The position numbers and the translations under genes are program-made. From the NCBI GenBank assembly GCA_022316685.1, contig JAKJHU010000756.1, forward strand, positions 114,249-178,248: 64,000 nt of DNA, written 5' to 3'. Shown here one piece after another: positions 10,810 through 21,096 of this stretch. Origin of the DNA: Progne subis subis (lineage: Eukaryota > Chordata > Aves > Passeriformes > Hirundinidae). The notes beneath the pieces were generated by a model. The model was given only the letters and a program-made list of their open reading frames with translations. It ran no database searches and was not told the origin of the DNA. Position 1 is the first letter of the stretch, and every line of letters starts with the position of its first letter.

Positions 10810-13474
10810 GGCGTGAAGTTGGAAGTGGATTTTTAGTGGGGGCCACTGTGGCACTCACCACTTTGAAATTGACCTGGAAAACAGACAGTCCTGTCTGGGT
10901 GGATCAGTGGCCCCTCGAAAGGAAAAAATTGAGTGCTCTCAAAAATTTGGTCAGGGAACAATTGGAAAAGGGACACATTGTACCGACAAACAGTCCCTGG
11001 AATTCCCCAGTGTTTGTCATTCGCAAGAAAGCCTCTGGATCATAGAGATTGCTTCATGATCTCAGAAAAATCAATGAGGTCATTGAGGAAATGAGACCAC
11101 TTCAGCTGGGGCTTCCATCTCTCTCAATGATTCCGAGAGATTGGCCGCTTGTGATCATTGATCTCAAAGACTTTTTTTTCAACATTCCACTTCATCCAGA
11201 TGATGCTCCTCGATTTGCCTTTTCCGTCCCAAGTGTCAACAGGGAGGAGCCTCTGCAGAGATACCATTAGGTTGTTCTTCCTCAAGGACTCCACAACTCG
11301 CCGACCATCTGCCAATGGTTTGTTGCACAGGCACTGTCTCCAGCTCGAGAGAAACATCCAGGAGCAAAAATCATTCATTATATGGATGATCTGCTCATTG
11401 CAGCACCGACACAACAGGAATTGCAGAGAGCTCGTGACTGTGTGATCACAGAGGTGCAACATGCAGGTTTGGAAATTTCCACTTCAAAAATTCAGGAAAT
11501 TGCACCTTGGAAATACTTAGGATGGAAAATCACTGAACAAACAGTGAAACCACAGAAAATAGAAATTAAAACAGAAGTTAACAACTTACAAGATTTGCAA
11601 CAACTTTTGGGGGAGATCAACTGGATGAGATCCATCTTAGGGATCACAAATGATGAACTTGCGCCGTTGTTCAATCTCTTAAAAAAGGACAGTAACATCA
11701 AATCTCCCAGGAGCCTCACCCCTGAGGCTCGGGAGGCCCTTGAGAAAATTGCTGGAGCCCTCCAGCAGAGACAGGCACATCGCTTTGTAACATCTTTACC
11801 TTTTTTTCTTGCAGTGTTGGGGGAAAATATACAGTTGTATGGATTGATTTTTCAGTGGGATTCATCACAGAAAGACCCATTGTTGATTTTAGAGTGGATT
11901 TTTTTATCTTACAGGTCTCCGAGGACGATCCTCTCAAGTCTGGAAATGATAGCTCAGATCATCATCACAGCTAGGACCAAGCTGCAAACAATGGCAGGCA
12001 AAGATTTTACAACAATTTACCTGCCTTTGAAAAAAGATTATTTTGATTAAGCTTTGCAAAAGTCAGAGAATTTGCAAATTGCATTGTTAGATTACTCAGG
12101 TGTTTGTACTATTCATTTCCCAAGTCACAGGCTGTTGAAAGCAAAAATAAGTTTCAGAGAAAAACCGAAAATAAGTGAAGTGCCGTTAGATGCAATAAGA
12201 GTTTTTACCGACAGCTCAAGAAAGACTCACAAATCAGTAAGTACATGGCAGGATGACATCACAGGGGAGTGGAAATCAGATATAAGAATAGTACAAGGGT
12301 CACCACAAATAGTGGAATTAGCAGCAGTGGTCAGAACTTTTGAGCTGTTCCAGCAACCTTTTAACTTGATCACAGACTCAGCTTATGTAGCTAATGTGGT
12401 CAAGAGGCTTGAGGGTTCACTTTTGAGAGAAGTTGACAATGAAAATTTGTATTCATATTTGCTGTGCATGAGGACATTGTTGCAAAACAGAAAACATAAA
12501 TACTTTGTCTCTCACATCAGAGCACATTCATCCCTTCCAGGTTTTTTAGCAGAAGGCAATGCACACGCAGACAAATTGACCATGCCAATTTCAAGGACTT
12601 TACCGAACATTTTTGAACAAGCAAAATTGAGTCATGCATTCTTTCATCAGAATGCTCAAGCACTAATGGAAGGCTTTCACATTTCCAAAAGTCAGGCAAA
12701 AGAAATCATTAGTGCTTGCCCAGATTACCAGCTTGTGCAGCCTCCTGCATCCATGGGAGTAGTCAATCCAAGAGGATTGCACAGTTTGCAGTTATGGCAA
12801 ACTGATGTCACAAAATATCCATCTTTTAGGAAACTCAAAAATGTTCATGTTTCAGTTGACACATTTTCAGGTGCAGTCTTCGCATCTTTGCACACAGGTG
12901 AGACAGCACAACATGCTTGTCGACATTTCTTGCAGGCATTTGCATCTTTAGGCGTGCCGCAAGAAATCAAAACAGACAATGGACCAACATACATAGGGAA
13001 AGTGCTTGACAAATTCCTGAAGAGGTGGGGTGTCCATCATACCTTTGGTATCCCACACTCTCCAACAGGTCAAGCAATCATTGAAAGGACACATCAAACA
13101 TTAAAATCCCTTTTAGACAGACAAAAAAGAGGAGAAGCAGACGCAACACCATACATGCGCTTGAATAAAGCCTTGTATGTGTTGAATTTTCTCAATGGCT
13201 CTTTTACAGAGCCAACTCCACCAATCATGAGGCATTTTTCAAACAGCACAAGAGCAAAACTGAAAGAAAACCCTTTAGTTTTAGTCAGAAACCCAGAAAC
13301 AGGTCAAATTGAAGGACCATTCAAATTGATAACTTGGGGCAAGGGATTTGCTTGTGTCTCCACAGCAGTTGGGCCAAAGTGACTGGCAGCAAGACACGTG
13401 AAACCGTACCGAGTCCAGACGCAAGCAGAGACAGACCCCAAGACCAGAGGAAGAGAAGTGGGCACGCAGACGTG
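10782..13474 (+). pseudogene. pol: ERV-A pol (RT-RNase H-integrase)
   Basis: Reverse transcriptase with the fingers motif near 10990 and the catalytic YMDD at 11379-11390. RNase H covers about 12200-12560, with a TDSS-like start and a TDSAY motif. Integrase starts near 12600 with an HHCC-like zinc region, then Asp in a TDVTKY segment (about 12800), Asp in TDNGP (about 12973) and Glu in a IIERTH segment (about 13080). In-frame stops are at 11043, 11268, 12048 and 13380, again where Trp would suit. The frame is otherwise unbroken to the stop near 13472. The RT and IN catalytic residues I could check are present; only the stops disable it. Confidence 0.92.
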
Positions 13475-13599
13475 AGCCGGTGTCAAGACAGCAGACATCT
13501 CTTCGTTCTACGTGCAAAAGAGACTCTAGGACTTGAGTTCTTTAGGGCTTAGGTGGTGTTGCATTTTTAGAGATTCCCATAAGAAAAAAGTCATTGAAA

Positions 13600-14919
13600 A
13601 TGAAAGAACTATCCTTGTGCCTCATTCTCTTTTTGGTTGCCTTGAGCAATGCGGCAGTTTTGCCCGTGGCTCAACCAAAAGAGAATGTTTAGGAAACTCT
13701 AGCCAATGCATCAGGTTTAGATACCATCTGCCTGACACACTCAAGACCAAGGAAACCTTTCTCAACATGTTTAGTGGGATTGCCAGTGAGCAAATGGCCG
13801 ATTCCAAAAAACATCCCTCCAAAAATTTCAAAGTCCATTGTAAATCCAGTAGACCAATAGGATGTTTGGGTGAAATTCCTTCCTGTTGCTCCTTTTGAAC
13901 CCCAGAAACTGGAAATTCTTAGATCAGTCCCAATGCAATTCTGTGTGAAATTTAGCCTTTCTGGAGTAGCAAAAAATAAAACTATAGACGTCACTCCAAA
14001 CCTCAATTTTTACAGAAATTCATCATCTTGGTGTAATTACACTAAGATGCTGAAAAAACCATCCAATCATGTTCCAGCTCAGTTACCAAGGGGAAACTTT
14101 TTCATTTGTGGGAACAAAATTTGGCCCGCAATTCCTGCAAATGCCACAGGTGGTCCGTGCAGCATTAAAATGCTTTCATTGCTAACACCCGACATGACAC
14201 TGATGAGAGAACTAAAACGGAAAGTAAAAAGATCTGTTCAAATGTATGACCCAAATTGTGATGATGAGGTTCACACATGGAGCAAAGCTCAGAGAATTGC
14301 AGTTGCAATTTTTTCACCACAAGCAGCATCAGGAGCAGCCTTGACGCAATTGGATCATGTAGGTTGTTAGCTGAGAAAACATGCCCGAGCTGTCTCTCTT
14401 GCACGGAGTGACATGTTGTTAGACATTGACAGTGTAAGACGAGCAACTCTCCAAAACAGGGCAGCGATTGATCACCTTTTGCTGACCCACGGGCATGAAT
14501 GTGAGGAATTTGAGAGAATGTGCTGCATGAATTTGTCAGATCATTCCAAATCCATTCATGAAAACGTCAGGCAATTGCAGGAGAGTGTGAACAAACTTGG
14601 AGAGGTAACTTCATCATAGATAGATAGTTTGTTCAATTTGTTTAACCTTTCACCACTGTAGAAGGAACTTTTAAAAATAGTTATATATATTTTAGTAGGT
14701 CTTGTAATCCTTCTCATAATTTTGCCGTGTTTGTTTCTATGTATACGGCGAGCCATGGACAGAGTGGCCAAAGAAGTGTTTTTGGTTCAAACAGGAGGGG
14801 GAGATGTTGGAGTCCAGGGCATTCCTTTGGTTGCCCTGGAGGGTCAGAGACCTGGGCAGGGGGCTCTGAGACCCCAGCCCAGAGCTCAGAGAGACACTGG
14901 CTTTGATCTCCGTCCATAG
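13600..14919 (+). pseudogene. env: ERV-A env (SU-TM)
   Basis: Envelope glycoprotein gene in one continuous frame. It has a signal peptide rich in Leu (residues about 3-19), a short surface subunit with N-glycosylation sites, a basic cleavage-like site (KRKVKRS, about 14213-14233), a transmembrane subunit with the CX6CC motif (C-EEFERM-CC, about 14499-14525), a membrane anchor (about 14680-14745) and a short tail. In-frame TAG stops are at 13690, 13858, 14368, 14617 and 14659. The frame crosses the polypurine tract and runs about 115 bp into the 3' LTR, ending at 14917-14919. At about 200 residues the SU is short for the group. The similar env genes of ERV-B and ERV-E suggest shared ancestry. 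Confidence 0.88.
14793..14804 (+). other. ERV-A polypurine tract
   Basis: AGGAGGGGGAGA directly precedes the TGTTGG of the 3' LTR, as needed for plus-strand priming. It is also read as codons of env. Confidence 0.8.
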
Positions 14920-15450
14920 GAAAAACTTCCTAAACTGAGAGAGGGTTTGCAGGCCACGGGAGTGTGAAAAATAGTAGTTTAGTTTATCATAGAGTGAAAA
15001 AATAGTAATTTTAGGTTCATAGCATTGGAGTGAATGGGGACAAGATGGAGAATCTGGGGCGTTGTCTCCTTCTTCTTCCTTCTCCTTCCCTCACTCCATT
15101 TCTGCTATGACGTTGGCACAAAGTAGTTAGTGAGGATTGGGTCAGTGTATAGATGACCTTTTTAGTAATAGTGATAGACATTGGTAAGAAATAGTAAATA
15201 ACGAACACGTAGTAATTAGTATAAAAGATTAAGGACAGCCCAGCTCGGGGGGAGATGTGAGAAGTCTATGCAGCTGCAAACATCATGTTGGACTGTGAGA
15301 AATTTGTAAGATAAGAAACAATAAACGAAAAATGCAACCTTGAAAAATCTACACCTGAAGACTCCGTCTCTTCCTTCGGCTTGGCTCGGAGCTGTGCAGG
15401 GGGGAAAAAAGACCCTGAAACCACCTGAATGTTGGGGAAGCTCCCCGACA
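14805..15450 (+). repeat. ERV-A 3' LTR
   Basis: Nearly identical to the 5' LTR at 5866-6510, with a TATA box at 15220-15227 and AATAAA at 15320-15325. It is followed at 15451 by a second copy of ERV-B env sequence rather than by a TSD of the 5' flank. Confidence 0.95.
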
Positions 15451-15639
15451 GGTGCTTTGTTGATATTGGCTTTCATTATGATTTTGATTTGTATTATTCC
15501 ATGCATTGTGGAATGGGTGATTCGCTTGGCAGAAAATGCAGTAAAGAAAGTTTGGCTGGTCCAAGAAAAAGAAGGGGGAATTGTAGCAGTGTATCTGAAT
15601 AACTTAGAGCATTCTGTGTACCAGTCAAAATGTTTGTAA
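15451..15639 (+). pseudogene. env: ERV-B env, membrane anchor and tail (second copy)
   Basis: Only the C-terminal part of TM is present: a hydrophobic anchor, a cytoplasmic tail and the stop at 15637. It equals 5006-5194 of the first copy. An artificial open frame runs into it from the ERV-A LTR (from 15340), but this joins U5 and env only by chance. Confidence 0.85.
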
Positions 15640-15647
15640 ATAACAAC
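15582..15647 (+). repeat. LTR-M, second copy, 5' end
   Basis: TGTAGCAGTG follows the polypurine tract as at 5137. The LTR is interrupted at 15648 by ERVL-B and resumes at 18652. Confidence 0.65.
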
Positions 15648-16406
15648 TGTCTTGGATTATGTAACAAAAAAAAAAAAAGAAAAAAAAAAAAAAAAAAAAG
15701 AAAAAAAAAAGTATATTCTATTTCATCTGTTGAAAGCTTATCTCTTGTGACTCCAGGGGGGAGGGGGGCAGATGCCTTCTGATAATGACCCAGCCATTAA
15801 AACCAGGTGGGGCAGTGTTTATTATCTTTCACCACCCCTCCATCCTCCAGGGGGACATCTTCTGATAATGGGCCATTAGGGCCTACCAATGACATGACAC
15901 ATTCCATCATCCCATTGTGAGATGCTCCACCCAGTGGGGGGGAGGGAGCCAACTGTTCCTACCTAGATAAAAACTAAGACTCAGGAACACCAGGTATCCT
16001 GTTTTTCTACTGGATGCCCGGAGGAAGACCGGACCCATCTCACCACCACAGGACTTTCTACAGGACCATCTCTATTCCACAGAACCACATCTGTTACTCC
16101 AGGAGGACTTATTTGGACTGCTTCCAACACCCTGACCAACAGGGTGCCAGGTTGTATCCCTGACTCTGTCAGGGTTTTTTCCAGGATTTTTGTTTGCTTG
16201 CTTGCTTGCCTTTTGTACTACTACATTTGTATTTTCCTTTTTTTTAATATTCCTAGTAAAGAACTGTTACTCCTATTCCCATATCTTTGCCAGAAAGCCC
16301 CTAATTGCAAAATTATAATAATTTGGAGGGAAGGGGGCTTACATTCTCCATTCCAAGGGAAACTCTAGTTTTCCCTAGCAGATAACTGTCTTTCAAAACG
16401 AAGACA
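15648..16406 (+). repeat. LTR-B 5' LTR of ERVL-B
   Basis: 759 bp, TGTCTTGG to CGAAGACA. It contains a purine-rich run (15666-15710), TAAAAAC-type sequence near 15969 and an AGTAAA signal near 16255. An interrupted near-copy lies at 5203-5865, and a diverged relative in reverse orientation at about 23096-23862. Confidence 0.8.
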
Positions 16407-16411
16407 GAATT

Positions 16412-16429
16412 TGGTGCCCAATGTGGGGC
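16412..16429 (+). other. ERVL-B primer-binding site
   Basis: TGGTGCCCAATGTGGGGC, five bases after the LTR end. It closely matches the site of ERVL-F (TGGCGCCCAATGTGGGGC, minus strand at 47351-47368), which supports the family link. Confidence 0.75.
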
Positions 16430-18563
16430 ACAAGGGCATTGAGAGAAAAAGGAATAACAGTTCTTAAGTTCCTATGTTCTTGTGTACTGGACATCATGTG
16501 GTCTGGCTTACCCTGGTTTGGGTGGCATGTGGTGGTGGCCGTATTTCTCCCATTTGCAGGCCCTTATCTAAACATGGGCCCTATAACTAAGGCTACTGTG
16601 GCTGTCATCCAGTTTGCTATATGGGTTAACAAGGTGAGGAATTTGTGGATTTTTAACCTACTCTGGAAGGCAGGCACATGGATTCAGGGCTATCATACAC
16701 TAACTGTGTGTTTTTGGGGTTACTTTAACAATGGTACCTACTGTGAAGAAATGACACCGGGGGAAGTTTTTTCCCAACCCTTCACCCAGCTCTTTGGGTC
16801 TACCCTGTCACTAGAGGACACGAAAAGAACGACCTCATGTAGTCAATTGTCAGGGCAAAAAGAAGGGAAGTTTATTTTCGACCATGATTTATATAGTTTC
16901 TGGACAATGACCAGGGATTGGAGAATGAGGTCACCACCTCTCCGATCCCAGTGGTCAAACTAGAAGTCCATCAATTGTCCCTCCACAGAGAGGAATGGAA
17001 AAACAATCACTTTGTTTATGTTACCATGCGTGAGAAACTCCACTACAAAAAAGCAAACAATCAGAAGGCTAAAAGAATAGGATAACACTACCCCACCAGT
17101 TTGTGAAGGGTTCAAATCTCCTCTGAATGCTAATGATATCATACAGTGGCTGGTGTTGATGGTATGTCTGTTCTGTTTGTCCTGGATAACCACCCTGATA
17201 CCTACCCCAGAGAATAAGGATACTGCCCCACAGCCTGCCCCTGCCCCACAGCCTGCCTCAGGAATAAACCACCCATATTGGGTGAAGGAGATCCGTGAGA
17301 TGGGCCAGATGCTGAGGGAGTACCTTTCCCCTGTAGTAGCCACATTAGCCCCAGCTGCTGGGAAACCCTCCTCCTGCCCCGACAAAGGAGAGTCTGATGG
17401 TGTGGCAATGGAACCCACAGATGTTACAACCGTCCAGGTTCCAGCTGAACCACAGGGGCAGCCACAGCCAGCAGCAGTTGCCCCTGTGGAAACAAAGAAG
17501 TATAAGGTGAAATCGGCAAACCCAGGTAATAAGGGTAAGAAATGAGGGCCCTCACAACCTGCAGGGAAAGTCACAGATTGAGATCATCACCAAGTCCCTG
17601 TCATATGAAAGTCACGGTAATCTGCAAAAAGATATTGTATGAGGGGGACGTGAGGCTTATACAACCTGGTTACTTCAGGTCTGGGACCTTATGGGTAGAG
17701 GTGTGCAACTAGATAGTAGTGAGGCAAGAAATTTGGGACCCTTGACCCAGGACTCAGGTGTGAATCAAGTATTCGTAAGGGAGCCAGGGCCCCTTTCCCT
17801 TTGGGAGTGGCTTTTAATGAATGTAAGGGAGAGGTTTGTCCACAAAGAATGAATGCAGGAGCACCATCATAGAATGTGCTGGAAGACCCTTGAGGAAGGG
17901 ATCCAACAGCTGAGGGAAGTGGCAGTATTGGAGGTACTTTTTGGGAGGAGTGGACAGCATGATAAAGACCCCGACAAGGTTAGATGCACAGGGCAAATGC
18001 TGTGGAATCTGGCAACTCTAGGACCATCTCAATACTCTACATTCATTGCAACAATTAATGCCGATAACAACCGAGAGACAGTGGGTTCTGTAGCCAACAA
18101 ACTCAGAAATTATGAGAGTATGATCAGTGGCCCAATGCAGGCTCATGTCTCTGCCATAGTTTAAGAACTCAAAGAGGTAATGAGGGAGATGAGGGAGGAA
18201 ATGAGGAGGAACAATTCCCATGTGGCACTGGTGCGACTTACAGGCCCCAGAGTCAGAGCTCAATGTCCCCCAGCTAGAGAGAGAGGATACAGCTCACAAG
18301 CTGGCCTGTGGTTCTTTCTGCATGACCATGGGGAAGACATGGGAAGGTGGGATGGAAAACCCACTTCTGCCCTGGCAGCATGGGTGCGTGAGCTCAAGGA
18401 GAGAAACACTAACCGAGGGGGTTCCACTAAGATGAAGGTAGCCTCAGCCTCCCATGACCAAGCTCCCAGGTATTATAGAAGTGAGGAGGCTCTGCCAGAC
18501 CCCCTTGAAGGGACCACTGTTATGTATGCCCAGGAAGGGAATAATAATAATAATATAATATAA
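16421..18563 (+). pseudogene. gag: ERVL-B gag remnant
   Basis: Open pieces at 16421-16963, 17153-17545, 17853-18164 and 18180-18563 match the ERVL gags at 34.3-36.2 kb and 45.3-47.3 kb in order. The N-terminal part is hydrophobic, with aromatic and aliphatic stretches. A Pro/Ala/Gln-rich spacer follows, then a helical capsid-like part, and a C-terminal part with the shared WFF(L)xxxGE(N/D)M motif and a DPLEGT segment. Stops and frame changes separate the pieces. No zinc knuckle is visible in any of the three ERVL gags. Confidence 0.75.
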
Positions 18564-18651
18564 TAATTTGGAGGGAAGGGGGTTTACATTCTCCGTTCCA
18601 AGGGAAGCTCTAGGTTTCCCTGGCAGACAACTGTCTTTTAAAACCAAGACA

Positions 18652-18976
18652 ACAAGCCACCTGCAGTCTTGTTTTCAGAGTTCTCAGGAATTCATCAAGG
18701 CTACTGAGACAACAACAGGACTAAAAATAAGAACCAAGAGCTTGAGAAAGTGCAAAACCTAGATAGAGGTCACACATGATGATGGACGCTTGACCAATTA
18801 GGTGTCCTGAAGGATGTGTGCCTGCCGCATGAACATGTGGCTTAGCCAATTGAGAGACACCTGTACACGTGGACAGTAGTGATAGAATCTATAACTGGAG
18901 TTTAATGTAAACAATAAATGGCTTCTGCTGAAATCATATTGATTCTGCTGTTCAGTTGCCCAGTGTTTCCCCTGCA
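18652..18976 (+). repeat. LTR-M, 3' part
   Basis: Resumes after the ERVL-B TSD. It has a TATA-like TCTATAACTGG near 18890, AATAAA near 18914 and an end at about 18976 (CCCCTGCA). It completes the class II LTR begun at 15582. Confidence 0.6.
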
Positions 18977-21096
18977 GTCAAATATTTAATTTATTCTATG
19001 ACTCAGGATTTTATTATTAAATATTCCACAAGAGTAGTGGACAGAATAAAATAAGTTTAAGCTTGTGAAGTGTATGGGTTGGGTGGAAGTGAAGGCTGGA
19101 TAAAGAGGTAGACAATGAAGACACTGAGATGTGGCCGTCACAGTATTTACTCTATGAAAAGTAGTGAAAATCTCTGGGCACTGCTAAGTTATTATTGTGC
19201 AATTTCTCAGGGGGATAGTTAAATAAAATACTAAAGAAACACTGAATCATTAAAAGAATATCCAGAGTTTTGAAACATTTTCCTGATGCCTGAGTTGAGA
19301 AAATCTTGAGTTTGCATGCTGAATGGTGTTGGTGCTGGGATTGTTAACTTACCTTTGTGAGAGCTGGTCAGTCATTCCTACCACTGGTGAATGTCTGGCT
19401 CACAAGGACAGGTCCCTTCTCCACTGCTGGTTATGTGTGGAAGATGAACTGAGGTTTCTGCTGGGGTTTCTGTCTGTGACAAAAACGTCCCAGGAAGTTT
19501 CTGCAGTGACAAACTCCCTCTGCAGCCATTCCCTGCATGCCAGCCACCTTTGCTCTGCTGGGGCTCCTCACCTTTTCCAGCATGGTGGTGCACTCTTAAT
19601 CAAGTCGTGGAGTCCTGCAAAGTAAGACTTTGCCTTGTTCCATGTTTTCTGTTGACTGAAGGTGGTGCCTGGGCTGTCCTGGTGAGATGACAGCAGTGTC
19701 ACCAAGGGCAGGTCCTGCAGCTCTGTACAGAGGTGTCATGTTTGCCCTGGAGGTGGTAGCTGCAGGTGGTGAAGATATGCAGCTCACACCTTCCCCTCGC
19801 TTTGTGCCAAAACCTTATATCTTAGCTCTAGGACTCAAAATCACACATCCTACACATTCAGTGGGGTGTTTTTATGCTGAGAATTGGGGTGGCTGGTGCC
19901 TGCAGGGACTGCAAACAGACAGCAGCAGTGTTCCACAGGAGCCATGAGCAGTCTGGCCGCTTGGCAGGACACAGGCAGAGCTTCACAAGGCAGTCTCTCA
20001 GTTTGACTTCAGGGATGTTGTTTTGGAGTTCTCTGTGCAGTTCTGAGATCTGTCTGGTTGAAAGCTAAATTCTGCTTCGATATTTCCTACTCATGATTTT
20101 CTCCCAGTGAAATTGCAACACTGTCAGGCATAAGCTTTTCACCCACCCAGTTCAGCAGATGACAATGCTACTTCGTAAACTCCTGTAAAATGAAAAGGGA
20201 TATTTTTTATGTTCTACAAAGTTTGTTATTCTTCAGCCAAATTTGGCTCATTCTTCTCAGTCCTAAATAAATGTATTTTCTTCCTTCAATAAATGAAAGA
20301 CCAACAGTTTATCGAAGGAAACAAAAGGGACGACTTTAAACGTAGTCTTACTAATGAGTTAATCAACATGTTTGAATGCTAATAAGCACAAGTTGATAAT
20401 TGGATCATCTCTTTTCTATTGTCCACTGGGAAGCTACATTTAGGAAATTAATTCAAAATTCATATTTAACTCACTTTGCTTATAAATTAATGTGCATATT
20501 TAAATCTACCATGCAACAGTATCTTTGGTATCTCCTTTTTTTTCTGTCTCCTTCCTCCATTAATAATTACTATTCTCTAATAAAAATTAGAGGAGGGAGG
20601 AAATGCTACTGATCACAAATTCTAGCACTGTCATGAAAAGATTGCCTTTAGAGCCTGCAATCACTTGCTGTTTAAATAAAGGCCTGTAATGCTTGCCTTT
20701 GCATCTGGAGTATCTTTTCCCTCTGGCATCAATAAAGCCTTTCCCTGCTGACTCAGGTGTCCCAGGTGCAAAAGGATTGGCCTTGATGCCTGATGAATGT
20801 CAGTGATGCTGGGCTCAGGCGGGTCAGGTGTGTTCCCAGTCTCTGGAAATGCGAGTTATTGCAGTTCCTTGCACTTGCAGGAACGGCAGAAAAATGTTTT
20901 ATGGTTGTTTCTTCAAGTCTGCTGCACAGGATTGCTCAGGAGAACTCAGCAGAGCAGCCACGGACAGCGGCCCTGGAGAGCTGGAGACTGCGCTGCTACT
21001 TCCTTCCAGCCTGGAGGCACAGGGTTACTCTGGGCAGCTCGAGGATGCTCTGGGCAGGCATGGGGGTGCTCTGGGCAGCCTGCAGATATCAGTGGG
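18977..21096. other. No gene recognised
   Basis: No coding region or element boundary is supported. Two AATAAAG signals near 20678 and 20729 could belong to an old LTR or exon end. Otherwise this is anonymous, AT-rich sequence. Confidence 0.5.

Larger units (their letters stand above)
5866..15450 (+). mobile_element. ERV-A: full-length class II (betaretrovirus-like) provirus
   Basis: Complete provirus of 9.6 kb: 5' LTR, primer-binding site, gag, pro with a dUTPase domain, pol, env, polypurine tract, 3' LTR. The LTRs differ at about nine positions in 645 by eye, so the insertion is fairly recent. The flanks do not match: the 5' side is LTR-B (ends GGGGCT) while the 3' side is ERV-B env (starts GGTGCT). 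The provirus is therefore probably a recombinant of two insertions (see findings). All genes carry in-frame stops and none can be expressed whole. Gene order and dUTPase-in-pro are known betaretroviral traits. The env TM is of the CX6CC type. Confidence 0.93.
15451..16339 (+). repeat. Second copy of segment 5006-5865
   Basis: Starts at GGTGCTTTGTTGATATTGGC, identical to 5006, and stays near-identical through the env anchor, LTR-M start and LTR-B up to 16339 (equal to 5865). The largest difference is an adenine-rich stretch of about 45 bases at 15666-15710 where the first copy has about 15. It is a direct duplication with ERV-A as the spacer. Confidence 0.9.
15648..18651 (+). mobile_element. 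ERVL-B: gag-only ERVL remnant
   Basis: 5' LTR, primer-binding site, a decayed gag, then only the last roughly 100 bp of the 3' LTR. The start TGTCTTGG and the end CCAAGACA are mirror images. The TSD is ACAAC (15643-15647) versus ACAAG (18652-18656), so 5 bp with one change. Pol is absent: gag runs into an AAT repeat (about 18540-18565) that abuts the 3' LTR tail, which marks the deletion junction. It is inserted in LTR-M. Confidence 0.75.

Noticed and set aside
5860..15456. GGGGCT and GGTGCT as a 6 bp TSD of ERV-A with one mutation
   Set aside because: The sequence beyond them is not one interrupted site: left is LTR-B, right is env. The similarity is probably chance.
15340..15639. 99-codon frame joining LTR-A U5 to env anchor
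   Set aside because: It arises from the recombination junction at 15450 and has no start context or conserved N-terminus.
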